Shown in pieces: positions 1-7,862 of a DNA stretch of 64,000 nucleotides. The translations under genes and the position numbers were made by a program. The notes below the pieces were generated by a model. It saw only the letters and a list, made by a program, of their open reading frames with translations. It made no database searches and was not told where the DNA came from. Position 1 is the first letter of the stretch. Each line of letters starts with the position of its first letter. The stretch is from CAZLDI01 sp964558415 (GTDB lineage Bacteria; Chloroflexota; Dehalococcoidia; SM23-28-2; RBG-16-64-32), in contig CAZLDI010000005.1 in assembly GCA_964558415.1 (NCBI GenBank), positions 62,001 through 126,000 of the forward strand, read 5' to 3'.

Positions 1-627
1 ACGCCGACGGTTGAGGCGACAGCAATCGTTCAGGCGGAAGCCGACGGACTGGAGGGCTTCCGTGCCTTCGCCGCTCAAATAGAGGAAGCCGTTGCTAGTG
101 GAGACGTTGAGTTCTTCCCGGGCCGAGCTGTGACTCGGCCGTACACGTGCACTGGCCAAGAGGAGTTCGTTCTAGCCTGCGTTGGTCAGACACCAGGCGC
201 GATAGTAGAGACTTTTCGGGTCGGTTATCTTGGGAGCGAAGGCGTGTTCACCACCCTCGCCGATTATTCGGCCCGCCTTGACGACTTCTTCGGCACCGCG
301 CGCCCAGACGTCAGCGACGAATTCGGTGATGGTACCCCCTTCCTGCATTCTGTTGCGGTCTCCTTGCCGCCCCACTACCTAGGTGAGTCGCCGCCGGAAG
401 ACGGGGCTCCCGAAATCTATCAGGCCATCTTGACGGGCATCGTCGATCCAACGGGACAAGAAGGCCCTCACCGCCAGGCTCGGATCTCAAACTGGCTGTT
501 CATCGACGGCTCGTGGCGCCTCACTTCCGATGCCGTTGCGGCCTCTTCCCGCTGGACCGCCGACTACCTCTCCGGTGATTGCGACGACTGCTACGACAGG
601 TGGGAGCGCTGGGAGGCCAATAGGTGA
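1..627 (+). CDS. Secreted or lipoprotein-type hypothetical protein, 5' end outside window
   Basis: The reading frame is open from base 1 to the TGA at 625-627, so the start lies beyond the left edge. A GTG at 130 is available but the frame before it reads smoothly (Pro/Thr/Ala-rich, then an acidic helix), so I read this as the C-terminal 208 residues of a longer protein. The opening Pro-Thr residues resemble the linker that follows the lipobox in the neighbouring lipoproteins. Four Cys lie in the visible part, two of them in a DCDDC stretch near the end. No domain is recognised. It is the first visible member of a co-directional array to 6087 with 10-27 bp gaps. Confidence 0.7.
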   Translation, partial: TPTVEATAIVQAEADGLEGFRAFAAQIEEAVASGDVEFFPGRAVTRPYTCTGQEEFVLACVGQTPGAIVETFRVGYLGSEGVFTTLADYSARLDDFFGTARPDVSDEFGDGTPFLHSVAVSLPPHYLGESPPEDGAPEIYQAILTGIVDPTGQEGPHRQARISNWLFIDGSWRLTSDAVAASSRWTADYLSGDCDDCYDRWERWEANR

Positions 628-647
628 GCGTCCTTGGGAGGTACCCC

Positions 648-725
648 ATGCGATACGCCATCTTGCCCCTGCCGATCCGAACTCTTGCGCGATCGCCGCG
701 GGTTGGCGCCAGAAGCGAACCGTGA
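648..725 (+). pseudogene. Truncated MRYAI lipoprotein leader ORF
   Basis: A Shine-Dalgarno-like GGGAGGT precedes an ATG at 648 and the first six codons read MRYAIL, the same start as the lipoprotein genes at 2275 and 3275. The frame then loses the hydrophobic core and lipobox and stops after 25 codons at 723-725. The stop overlaps the GTG at 722 of the next gene. This looks like the remnant of a lipoprotein start, or a short leader peptide that couples translation to the next gene. Both readings are inference. Confidence 0.45.
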
Positions 726-1075
726 ACACCTCGAGGTCTGCCGATCGCCTCTCGGCGGTGCTGGCAACGCTCACGGCGATCGCCGCCTTTGGCCTCTGGC
801 TGGTCGTCCTGCCTCTGTTCGCCATGGGATCCGTGAACGAGGGGCCGGTGTACCGCATCCTCTTGGGACTGGCGTTTTTCTGTTGGCCGTTGGCCGGCGC
901 CCTGGCCATCGTGGCAGCCCGCACGGTCGGTGCGCGGCCGCGAAGGGCCGCCCTGCTGCTTGTGTTTCCGGCCGTCGCGCTGGTCTTTCCCTTTTTCCTG
1001 CTTCCTGTTCTTCCCGTGGCGGGAGCCGTCCTCGCCGCGCGAGTGAAGCCGGCTGTCTATGAGTCCCAACCGTAG
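722..1075 (+). CDS. Small integral membrane protein, unknown function
   Basis: 118 residues. I chose the GTG at 722 rather than an in-frame start at 530 because the earlier start overlaps the preceding gene by about 100 bp and its extra residues look like an out-of-frame translation. From 722 the protein begins with a short polar segment followed by three or four hydrophobic stretches (about residues 13-35, 45-65 and 75-105) and a short polar tail. No family recognised. The start overlaps the stop of the short leader ORF at 648, suggesting coupled translation. The next gene follows after 10 bp behind a GGAGGT site. Confidence 0.65.
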   Translation: MNTSRSADRLSAVLATLTAIAAFGLWLVVLPLFAMGSVNEGPVYRILLGLAFFCWPLAGALAIVAARTVGARPRRAALLLVFPAVALVFPFFLLPVLPVAGAVLAARVKPAVYESQP

Positions 1076-1085
1076 GAGGTAAGCC

Positions 1086-2264
1086 ATGAATCCAATGAAC
1101 CTTCTCAATCAATTCCGTCGATGGCTGGGTGAGAGCCGCCGGAACCAGTTTCTCGCGGCCAGTGCAGTCCTCCTCGTAGTAGGGAGCTTGGTCGCAGTAG
1201 CGGTCGTCGCGGTCCCAGGGGACGGTGATGCCGAGCCGGAAGTCGTCGCACACACGGCCAGCCCGTCGCCTGCGTCGGCGGCGACCCGGACGCCTCGCCG
1301 GACTGCCACCGCTTCACCCACGTCGGAGGTCGAGAGGCCTGCTCCGGAGTCCCTCCTTCAGCCCGGCTACGTGCTCGACCAGTCGCTTGAGGTCAGCCTG
1401 GACGGCAGCGAAGCCGGGCAGATCGTTGTAATTAGTCACACCATCTCTCAAGTGCTGCTGTGCAGCGGCCAGGCGCTAGATCAAAAGACCGGTGAGCCAC
1501 TGCCGACACCGACGTCTGGCTGTGAAGACCTCACGTCCTCGGCGGTGCCAGCGAGGGAGGATTGCTCCCAGGATCCGAACCTCGGCCCCACTCCGTGCTG
1601 GTTCCGAGCGGAGGTGTTTGCCCACGATGACTCCGCCGGCTGGAGCAGCCGGCTCATCAGCAAGAACCACCGCGGTGGCGTCCAGGACTTGGGAGAGGCT
1701 CGGACTTTCCGCCTGGACGTCGAACGTGAGGCAGTAGTTCTCGCCTTCCATTACTGCACTGGCACTGGCTCTGGGTGTGGCTGGGTGCATGAGGTCGTCG
1801 CGATGCCAGGTGGCCAGGTCAAATCTGCCTACTCCAGCTGGCAGGCCCGGGAGACGATCGATGAGGACTCCGCGACGTTCGTCAATCCCGTCGTGTTCTT
1901 CCAAGATGCTTTCTGTTGCCCCAGCGGGATGCTGACCGACAAGCTCGCACTCGATCCGCTCACAGACGAACTCGGGGTGATTGACTCCCGTCTCGATGTT
2001 TGTGGTCAGGGGGTCCTGGCTCACAACCCGGGCGACCAGAATCCCGACAACCTTATGGAGCTCACTTGTGACGCTGGACTCAATGTCCTGTTCGAGACCA
2101 CCGCTGAAACAGTCGTCGAGCCCTCGTCGATACCGGGCGTCAACGGGCTCCGCCAAGGCCAGCACGTAGGCGTCGAATACAACATCAAGGAATGCTCGCC
2201 GAGTGGGGAGGATTGCCTTGGAAAAACGCTCACCGCTACGAAGATCACCGTGCTGGACCCGTAG
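1086..2264 (+). CDS. Membrane-anchored extracytoplasmic hypothetical protein
   Basis: 392 residues with a strong GGAGGT 5 bp upstream of ATG 1086. A short cytoplasmic N-terminus with several Arg is followed by one hydrophobic segment (about residues 23-44), then a Pro/Ser/Thr-rich linker (50-90) and a roughly 300-residue extracytoplasmic domain containing about 12 Cys, many likely to form disulfides. The type II anchor plus linker resembles the lipoproteins around it and suggests a surface or periplasm-like location. No fold recognised. It sits inside the tightly spaced array (10 bp to each neighbour), so co-transcription is likely. Confidence 0.75.
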   Translation: MNPMNLLNQFRRWLGESRRNQFLAASAVLLVVGSLVAVAVVAVPGDGDAEPEVVAHTASPSPASAATRTPRRTATASPTSEVERPAPESLLQPGYVLDQSLEVSLDGSEAGQIVVISHTISQVLLCSGQALDQKTGEPLPTPTSGCEDLTSSAVPAREDCSQDPNLGPTPCWFRAEVFAHDDSAGWSSRLISKNHRGGVQDLGEARTFRLDVEREAVVLAFHYCTGTGSGCGWVHEVVAMPGGQVKSAYSSWQARETIDEDSATFVNPVVFFQDAFCCPSGMLTDKLALDPLTDELGVIDSRLDVCGQGVLAHNPGDQNPDNLMELTCDAGLNVLFETTAETVVEPSSIPGVNGLRQGQHVGVEYNIKECSPSGEDCLGKTLTATKITVLDP

Positions 2265-2274
2265 GAGATACGTC

Positions 2275-2811
2275 ATGCGATACGCCATCATCCTGCTCGT
2301 CCCGCTCGGCCTCCTCGCCGCGTGCGGCAGCGGTGGCGGTCCGATCGAGGCGCCAGCGCCATCGGGGACCCTGAGGTCTTCGTCGCAACTCATAAAGTCA
2401 CTGGTCAGAATCATCGCTATCGCCTGGCTGTTTCTCGCTCTGTGGATAGCACTGGATAACCCCTTCCCAAGGGAGGTTCACCTGGCGGCCGGCTCCATGG
2501 ATCCGTTCAATGAGTTCGACCCGGCGTTCTTAATTGTGCTGGCGAGTCTCGGCATCATCAGCAGTTTTGTGCAGGCGACGTTCAGGCTGCTGACCGCCGC
2601 CGCCGGCTTTCTCGTGATCCTCGGGTATGCCTCGGCCAACTATCTGGATCTCCATCTTGATAGCGAATGGAGTCGTGCGGAAGTTGTAGCGTCGGCAGCG
2701 GGTGTTCTGCTCATCAGTGCCGGTATCGGCCCCTTAACGATCGTGGCGGGAGCCGGAATCGGTCAGCTCTATCGCGATGCGCTGGCGCTTGCCCGGAAGG
2801 CGGACCGATGA
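2275..2811 (+). CDS. Lipoprotein with additional membrane segments
   Basis: 178 residues from ATG 2275, preceded by TAGGAGATACGTC. An ORF extension to 2203 would overlap the previous gene and is rejected. The signal starts MRYAIILLVPL and ends in the lipobox LLAAC (Cys16) followed by GSGGG. Unlike a simple lipoprotein it has about four further hydrophobic stretches, near residues 42-60, 83-100, 104-122 and 140-162, so the mature protein is probably polytopic. Function unknown. Its first 33 bases are nearly identical to those of the gene at 3275. Confidence 0.7.
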   Translation: MRYAIILLVPLGLLAACGSGGGPIEAPAPSGTLRSSSQLIKSLVRIIAIAWLFLALWIALDNPFPREVHLAAGSMDPFNEFDPAFLIVLASLGIISSFVQATFRLLTAAAGFLVILGYASANYLDLHLDSEWSRAEVVASAAGVLLISAGIGPLTIVAGAGIGQLYRDALALARKADR

Positions 2812-2822
2812 GGAGGTACTCT

Positions 2823-3260
2823 ATGCGATTCGCAATTCTGCTCGCCCTAGTCGCCCTGCAGCTCGCCCTCCTCGCCGCCTGCGGCGGCGGTGGGGAGACG
2901 GAGCAGACGCCGACACCATCGCCCGCCGACCTGATCGCCGCGCGCGATTCGCTGCCCCTGCCGCCGGGAGCGGCCATCCGAGCGCGCATCGGGCCGGCAG
3001 AGCTACAGACGTCATACTTCGTCCCGGAGGAGCAGGATGCCATCGTGGAGTTATACGGGCGGGAGCTGCCGGCGCAGGGATGGCAGCCAGAGGACCCGCC
3101 TCCTGCTCAGTGGAGGCTCGAGAACCTGGGCTCACAGGTCACGTCTGTCAGCAGCTTTGTCAAGGGCGATGTGCGGGTGGTCATAATGGTCGCGCCTAAC
3201 GAGAAGGACTCCGCCGGCGGTGCCACGCTGCTTGACATAGCGGTTGAACCGCGTTCGTAG
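2823..3260 (+). CDS. Lipoprotein, unknown function
   Basis: 145 residues from ATG 2823, preceded by GAGGAGG. The signal reads MRFAILLALVAL and ends in lipobox LLAAC (Cys21) followed by GGGG and a Thr/Pro linker. The globular part (about residues 35-145) is alpha/beta-like; it contains a segment about an ELYGRELPAQGW motif reminiscent of small secreted proteins in which a polypeptide is compared against a threshold or binds a ligand, but I assign no family. It shares the MR(Y/F)AI start module with its neighbours and is 11 bp after the previous gene. Confidence 0.7.
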   Translation: MRFAILLALVALQLALLAACGGGGETEQTPTPSPADLIAARDSLPLPPGAAIRARIGPAELQTSYFVPEEQDAIVELYGRELPAQGWQPEDPPPAQWRLENLGSQVTSVSSFVKGDVRVVIMVAPNEKDSAGGATLLDIAVEPRS

Positions 3261-3274
3261 AAGCGAGGTAGATA

Positions 3275-4483
3275 ATGCGATACACGATCATCCTGCTCGT
3301 CCCGCTGCTCGCCCTCTTCGCCGCCTGCGATGACGACGCCGGTAACGAGCCGACCCCGTCTCCGTCGCCGCCACCCGTCTCCCAACCCCCCGCCACGGCC
3401 GGAGCGACACCGACACCTCTGCCTCAGACAGTGGCCACGATAGAGGACGGCGTGTACATAGTGCGCCATGATGGCAGCGGGGTCCGCGGACCGTTTACGG
3501 GCTTCCGCGCCGCCTGGTCGCCAGACGGCAAGAGCCTGGTGGTCGTGACCAGCCACTGCGACCGGACCTTGTCTATGGCCGCCGGCGACTCCGCCGTGGC
3601 GCGGCAGATCGCTTCATTTCCCAACCTCACGGGCTTCATTAGTAGCTTCCGTTGGGCGTCTGACTCCAGCAGCCTGCTTGTTGGTATTCAGGATCCATCT
3701 GGCCCCAACCGAGTGTTCCTGGTCGCTGCCGACGGCGGCAACGAGCCGCGCGAGCTGTTCCAGAGCCTAACCTACGCCTGGTCACCGGATGGTAGCCAGA
3801 TCGCGTACGCTGGATCAGACGTGAATCTAATAAACGTGGCAACTGGAAACGTGAGGACCATCGCGACCAACGCCGCGGCGTCGGGCTTCGACGACCTCGC
3901 GTGGTCCCCGGATGGAACCAAGCTCTCATACTCGTCCTCCAATCGGATCGCCGGAATCACAATCGTCGGCGTCGATGGCGGACAACTTGGTGTCGTTTCG
4001 GGTAGCGGCGCGGCGTGGATGCCCGACAGCGAGCGGATTATGTTCCGGCAATTGCGGGAGCAGTTTCGCCTGGAGGTTGCCATCGCTCGGGCGAGCGACG
4101 GAGTCGTCGAACGCGTCCTGCGTGATGGGTCCTTGTTCGACCTGTCTCGGGATGGGAAAATGGCGGCCGTCTACGACAACCCCGGCGACGGCACGACTCA
4201 GATCGAGGTGTTTGATCTGCAAGGCGAAACCCAGCGCATAGTCTCGGGGGACTTGACGCCCGCGGGCGATGCTCTTGCCCTCTCGCCCGATGGCAGCCAG
4301 GTGATCTTCAACGCGGAAGCGCCCGAACATGTTGGCCGCAGGGACCTCTACATCGTGAACTCAAATGGCACGGGCTTACGCAAACTGGTCGAGTCTGCGC
4401 GGGGGATAGGGACGGCTGACTGGTCAGCCGACGGCGAGCGCATAGCGTTCGTAGCCGTCCCGCCGATAGGACTCCAGTGCTAA
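3275..4483 (+). CDS. Lipoprotein with TolB/PD40-type beta-propeller
   Basis: 402 residues, with an AGCGAGGTAGATA site before ATG 3275. The signal MRYTIILLVPLLALFAAC gives lipidated Cys18 followed by acidic residues and a Pro/Ser linker to about residue 50. The rest carries at least six blades with the W-S-P-D-G type motif (for example WSPDGKSL, WASDSSSL, WSPDGSQI, WSPDGTKL, LSPDGSQV, WSADGERI), typical of WD40-like PD40 repeats in TolB and related proteins. It most likely binds a partner protein or a ligand at the outer face of the membrane; the partner cannot be read from sequence. Last lipoprotein of the array. Confidence 0.85.
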   Translation: MRYTIILLVPLLALFAACDDDAGNEPTPSPSPPPVSQPPATAGATPTPLPQTVATIEDGVYIVRHDGSGVRGPFTGFRAAWSPDGKSLVVVTSHCDRTLSMAAGDSAVARQIASFPNLTGFISSFRWASDSSSLLVGIQDPSGPNRVFLVAADGGNEPRELFQSLTYAWSPDGSQIAYAGSDVNLINVATGNVRTIATNAAASGFDDLAWSPDGTKLSYSSSNRIAGITIVGVDGGQLGVVSGSGAAWMPDSERIMFRQLREQFRLEVAIARASDGVVERVLRDGSLFDLSRDGKMAAVYDNPGDGTTQIEVFDLQGETQRIVSGDLTPAGDALALSPDGSQVIFNAEAPEHVGRRDLYIVNSNGTGLRKLVESARGIGTADWSADGERIAFVAVPPIGLQC

Positions 4484-4509
4484 GTTGGATCGAAGCGAAA
4501 GGAGGCGAA

Positions 4510-6087
4510 ATGTCTACGCGATCATTCCTGGCCAAGGTGGGGTTGCTGCTGCTTGTCGTGGCGCTGGCCTCGGTGTCTTTGACCATGGGCTCCACTCCAA
4601 CGCTGGCCAGTCACGCCGGCGGCGTCGACAACATGTCAGTCGACATGGACCCGGGCGCGGCGCCCGCCAACACCACCACCAGCGTCGGCAGCGTTGAGGT
4701 CTGTGCCCGCATAAACGAAAACGACATCGCGGACGCGGACGAAGACAGCGTCGACACCCTGGACGTCGACATCGTCGTCGGCCCGATCGGCGTGCCGGCG
4801 AGTAATCCGCTGCTGGCATATCAGTTCATACTGGAGTATGCGGCAGCCAGCCTTAACGTCACGGCGTCAGATCCAAACTTTCTCCTCGCGGCTACCCCGG
4901 GCAGCGCAATCTTCGACGCAAGCGAACCCGTGCCCGAATCTGACGGCGCATTTGAAGGTGGCGCTGCAGATTTCGGCGGAGCGGTGGCCGCGGACGTAGC
5001 GGAAACCGGCCCCGGTGTGCTCCAGCGGCTGGGCCTTTCCACAGTGCAGGCCGCCGCGCCCGGCGTCTACGAACTTGTCCTCGACAACGGCAACGCCGCG
5101 ACAGTCGACCTGAACGGCGACGCGTTGGTACCCGACAACATCAATGACGGCCACGTTGCGATCGACCAACCTTGCCCGCCGCCCGCTGACCTCGAGGTCA
5201 CCAGCGTTGGCGTCAGCGCGCCCGCAACCGCCCCCGCTGGAAGCGCGTTCGATGTCACCGTCGATGGGACCGTCGTCAACAACGGCCCGGCCACACCCGT
5301 TAACGCGGATGTGACGGTGAGCCTGAGCGTCCCCGCTGATTGCACGGTGGAACCGGTTGACGCCGCTCTGCAGGACCTGGGTCTCGCGCTCAACACGCCG
5401 TTCGATCTGCCATCGCAAGTCTTCGCCGTGACCTGCGCGAATCCATCGTTTCACGACTTCAGCGCCGCAGTGAGGGTGGTTGAAGACGATCCGGGAGCGC
5501 TAGAGAGTGGTGTCGCGAACAACTCGCTTGGTTCCTCTTCCAACACCGCAGTGCTCGCGACTGCTGATCTGGAGATAGTTGGAGTCAGCGTTACCGCACC
5601 GAGCGCTGTCGCTCTGGGTACGCCTTTCTTCGTCCAGGCCACGGTGGATTACCGAAACAATGGCTCGTTCGGCCCCGTCAACAACTTCGTGGTCAACGGG
5701 ACTTTTTTGACCTTGCCCGTCGGCTGCACCAGTCCCATTGCCTTTCAGACGTGGGGCGTCGCAGCCGTGCCCACCTCCACGCCGTTTTCGCTATCTTTCT
5801 ATTTTGCTGTGACCTGTACCCAAATCCTCACTCACACGTTCACGGTAACGTTCGAAGCTCATCTGGAGCACCTGCACGTGACAGATCCAAACAGCGCCAA
5901 CGACGTCCGGATCGGCCAGGCACCCCTTGCGACGGTGATCGGGCCCGCGTCGCTTCCAAGAGGGGGAGGCCCGGCATCAGCGTTGGCGGAGGCGGACCGA
6001 AACGTGGTCGCTGCAGTCACGTTGCTGGCTGGTCTCATCGCTGGATTGGCGATTCGGCGAACCCTGAGGCGACGAACTCCGTGGTAG
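4510..6087 (+). CDS. Surface protein with CARDB/DUF11-like domains and LPRGG tail
   Basis: 525 residues from ATG 4510 behind GGAGGCGAA; an in-frame upstream ATG at 4477 overlaps the preceding gene and is less likely. A signal peptide (about residues 1-35) leads to a first beta-rich domain resembling cohesin-like domains of surface proteins, followed by two immunoglobulin-like CARDB/DUF11 repeats (about 228-350 and 360-475). The C-terminus has LPRGG (482-486), a spacer, a hydrophobic segment (about 499-514) and an Arg-rich end, the order of parts seen in sortase substrates, although the Thr of LPXTG is absent. A sortase is encoded at 38460. Probably an exported, envelope-anchored protein. Confidence 0.75.
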   Translation: MSTRSFLAKVGLLLLVVALASVSLTMGSTPTLASHAGGVDNMSVDMDPGAAPANTTTSVGSVEVCARINENDIADADEDSVDTLDVDIVVGPIGVPASNPLLAYQFILEYAAASLNVTASDPNFLLAATPGSAIFDASEPVPESDGAFEGGAADFGGAVAADVAETGPGVLQRLGLSTVQAAAPGVYELVLDNGNAATVDLNGDALVPDNINDGHVAIDQPCPPPADLEVTSVGVSAPATAPAGSAFDVTVDGTVVNNGPATPVNADVTVSLSVPADCTVEPVDAALQDLGLALNTPFDLPSQVFAVTCANPSFHDFSAAVRVVEDDPGALESGVANNSLGSSSNTAVLATADLEIVGVSVTAPSAVALGTPFFVQATVDYRNNGSFGPVNNFVVNGTFLTLPVGCTSPIAFQTWGVAAVPTSTPFSLSFYFAVTCTQILTHTFTVTFEAHLEHLHVTDPNSANDVRIGQAPLATVIGPASLPRGGGPASALAEADRNVVAAVTLLAGLIAGLAIRRTLRRRTPW

Positions 6088-6190
6088 CAGCGGTGGAGCG
6101 ACTCACGCAGATTCGACGGCGCCGAGGCTGATAGTGGAAGCTTTCGCATCGTGGCTGCCAATACTGATGCTGGTCGTATGGAGGTGTAGA

Positions 6191-6232
6191 ATGAGGCGCG
6201 ACTGGGGGATGCACCTTGTCGTCATCTCGTAA
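6191..6232 (+). other. Short upstream ORF overlapping the cyclase start
   Basis: GGAGGTG at 6180-6186 is well placed for an ATG at 6191, which opens a 13-codon frame ending in TAA 6230-6232. The TTG chosen for the cyclase gene (6216) lies within it in another frame. This could be a leader peptide that controls translation of the cyclase, or chance. Confidence 0.3.
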
Positions 6233-7721
6233 CCGGCGTCGAACCAAACGCTCGTCCCAGGGCCTGCTAACGATCCTCTTCACCGACATTGAGAGCTCGG
6301 TGCGGACCACGCAGCGCTTGGGCGACGACCGAGCCCAGCAGATGGTGCGTGCTCACAACGCCATCGTCCGGCGAGCGCTGGAACTCAACGGGGGCGTGGA
6401 GGTAAAGCACACCGGCGATGGCATCATGGCCACTTTCAAGTCTGCGAGGCGCGCGGTGGCCGGCGCCGTCGCCATTCAAGCGGCCTCGATCGAACACAAC
6501 GAAGCGCACCCCGACCTCGCATTCAATATCCGGATCGGTCTGAACGCCGGTGAGCCGGTGACGGAAGACGCGGACGTGTTTGGCACTGCCGTCCAACTCG
6601 CGGCGCGGGTTTGCGCGCGTGCTGAGCCGGGCAAGATCCTGGCGTCCGACGTCGTCCGTCAGCTCGTCGCCGGCAAGGGCCTCCTCTTTGCCGATATCGG
6701 ACCCGCTGAGCTCAAGGGCTTCGAGGAAGCTGTCCACCTGTATGAAATTCGCTCGGAGGCCGGTGCTGCGGTCGAGCTGCTGGACGAGCCAGCGGGCCTG
6801 GGTCGTTTGTTCGATGTGCCGCTGATCCGCTTCGCGATGGGCGCGGCCGCCATCGCCGCGATGCTGGTCGCCGTTGCAGGCGTCGTGTTGCTCGTGAGCG
6901 GCGGCGATGATGGCGGGCCGCCAGCGGGGCCAGCAGATGGCGATGCTTCCTCGGTCAGCCCCTCGCCCGGCGCCCCGGCGACGGCATCGGTCGTACCGAT
7001 TGGCTCGGCGTTAGGCGCCGCTGATGCCGAGGACATTCGCGACCTGATAGATCGGTACAACGCCAAGAGGATCGAGGCGCTTCGGACTCAAAGTCTGGCC
7101 GGCCTGGACGCCATTGCCATAGGTGATGCCTATACGCAACTCGCTGTCGCGGTTGAAGACTCAGACTCTCGTGGCGTCCTGACCGACTCGACACGCGAGA
7201 GTATCGACGTCGACGACCCTGTGTCCACGGGACCTGACATGGCTTCCGCCGAGACTATCGCCACCTGGACAAGCTGCGCGTACCGGCGAGACAGCAACGA
7301 ACTCTCCAATGGTGAACGCTCAAGCTACCAGGAGACCTATCATTTCATCCGGTCGACCGATCGCTGGTACATCGAGCGTGTTGAGGTCACGGTATTGAGC
7401 GAGGAGGCGTTCGACGGCTGCGAAGCTTGTGAAGCGCTGCGGAGCGGGTGCGAGGCGATCGTCAGGAACGTGGCGCCGCTAAACCTCTTCGTTCGCGGAG
7501 CGCCCTCCAGGACCGCACAGGTGAAAGGCCGACTCCAGGAAGCCACGAAAGTGTGCATCCAGGGAACATCTGAGGTGGCCGACGGTCTTACCTGGTGGCC
7601 CGTGCGAGCCAGCATCTCGACGGATACCGTCGAAGGTTGGTCCGCTGACCACGAGCCGGATCCTCCCGGAGCAATCCTGCTAGAGGCCACCGGCGAACGC
7701 TGTTCGACTGGGGATCCATAG
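6216..7721 (+). CDS. Class III nucleotidyl cyclase domain protein, membrane-anchored, with extracytoplasmic SH3-like tail
   Basis: 501 residues from TTG 6216, the first possible start in an open frame that has no ATG before the domain. Residues about 17-175 form a class III adenylate/guanylate cyclase domain: metal-binding Asp24 (in FTDIES) and Asp68 (in TGDG) are present. The usual transition-state Asn in the GxxVNxAAR motif is Gln here (GTAVQLAARV). A single transmembrane segment follows (about 206-228), then a low-complexity linker and an outer domain whose last 80 residues look like a bacterial SH3 fold. It may make a cyclic nucleotide in response to an outer signal, or be a degenerate signalling module. 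The gene is monocistronic as far as can be seen. Confidence 0.8.
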   Translation: MSSSRNRRRTKRSSQGLLTILFTDIESSVRTTQRLGDDRAQQMVRAHNAIVRRALELNGGVEVKHTGDGIMATFKSARRAVAGAVAIQAASIEHNEAHPDLAFNIRIGLNAGEPVTEDADVFGTAVQLAARVCARAEPGKILASDVVRQLVAGKGLLFADIGPAELKGFEEAVHLYEIRSEAGAAVELLDEPAGLGRLFDVPLIRFAMGAAAIAAMLVAVAGVVLLVSGGDDGGPPAGPADGDASSVSPSPGAPATASVVPIGSALGAADAEDIRDLIDRYNAKRIEALRTQSLAGLDAIAIGDAYTQLAVAVEDSDSRGVLTDSTRESIDVDDPVSTGPDMASAETIATWTSCAYRRDSNELSNGERSSYQETYHFIRSTDRWYIERVEVTVLSEEAFDGCEACEALRSGCEAIVRNVAPLNLFVRGAPSRTAQVKGRLQEATKVCIQGTSEVADGLTWWPVRASISTDTVEGWSADHEPDPPGAILLEATGERCSTGDP

Positions 7722-7824
7722 TTGTAGCAGTGGGTCCCCAGTAGCCCGGTCGGGAGGCCGAGACGGGTCCAGCGCCGGATAAACGCCCGGCGAGGGCGTG
7801 CCGGCAGACGAGCGCCGCCCGCGA

Positions 7825-7833
7825 TGATACAAT
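7825..7833 (+). promoter_or_regulatory. Extended -10 promoter for the glutamine synthetase-like gene
   Basis: TGATACAAT is an extended -10 element (TGn plus TACAAT, 5 of 6 matches to TATAAT). The -35 position holds only a partial match (CAGACG). A start near 7840 would leave a leader of about 23 bases including the GGAGG site before ATG 7863. Confidence 0.5.
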
Positions 7834-7862
7834 CTCGCCTACCACGCCCCGGAGGCACACGA

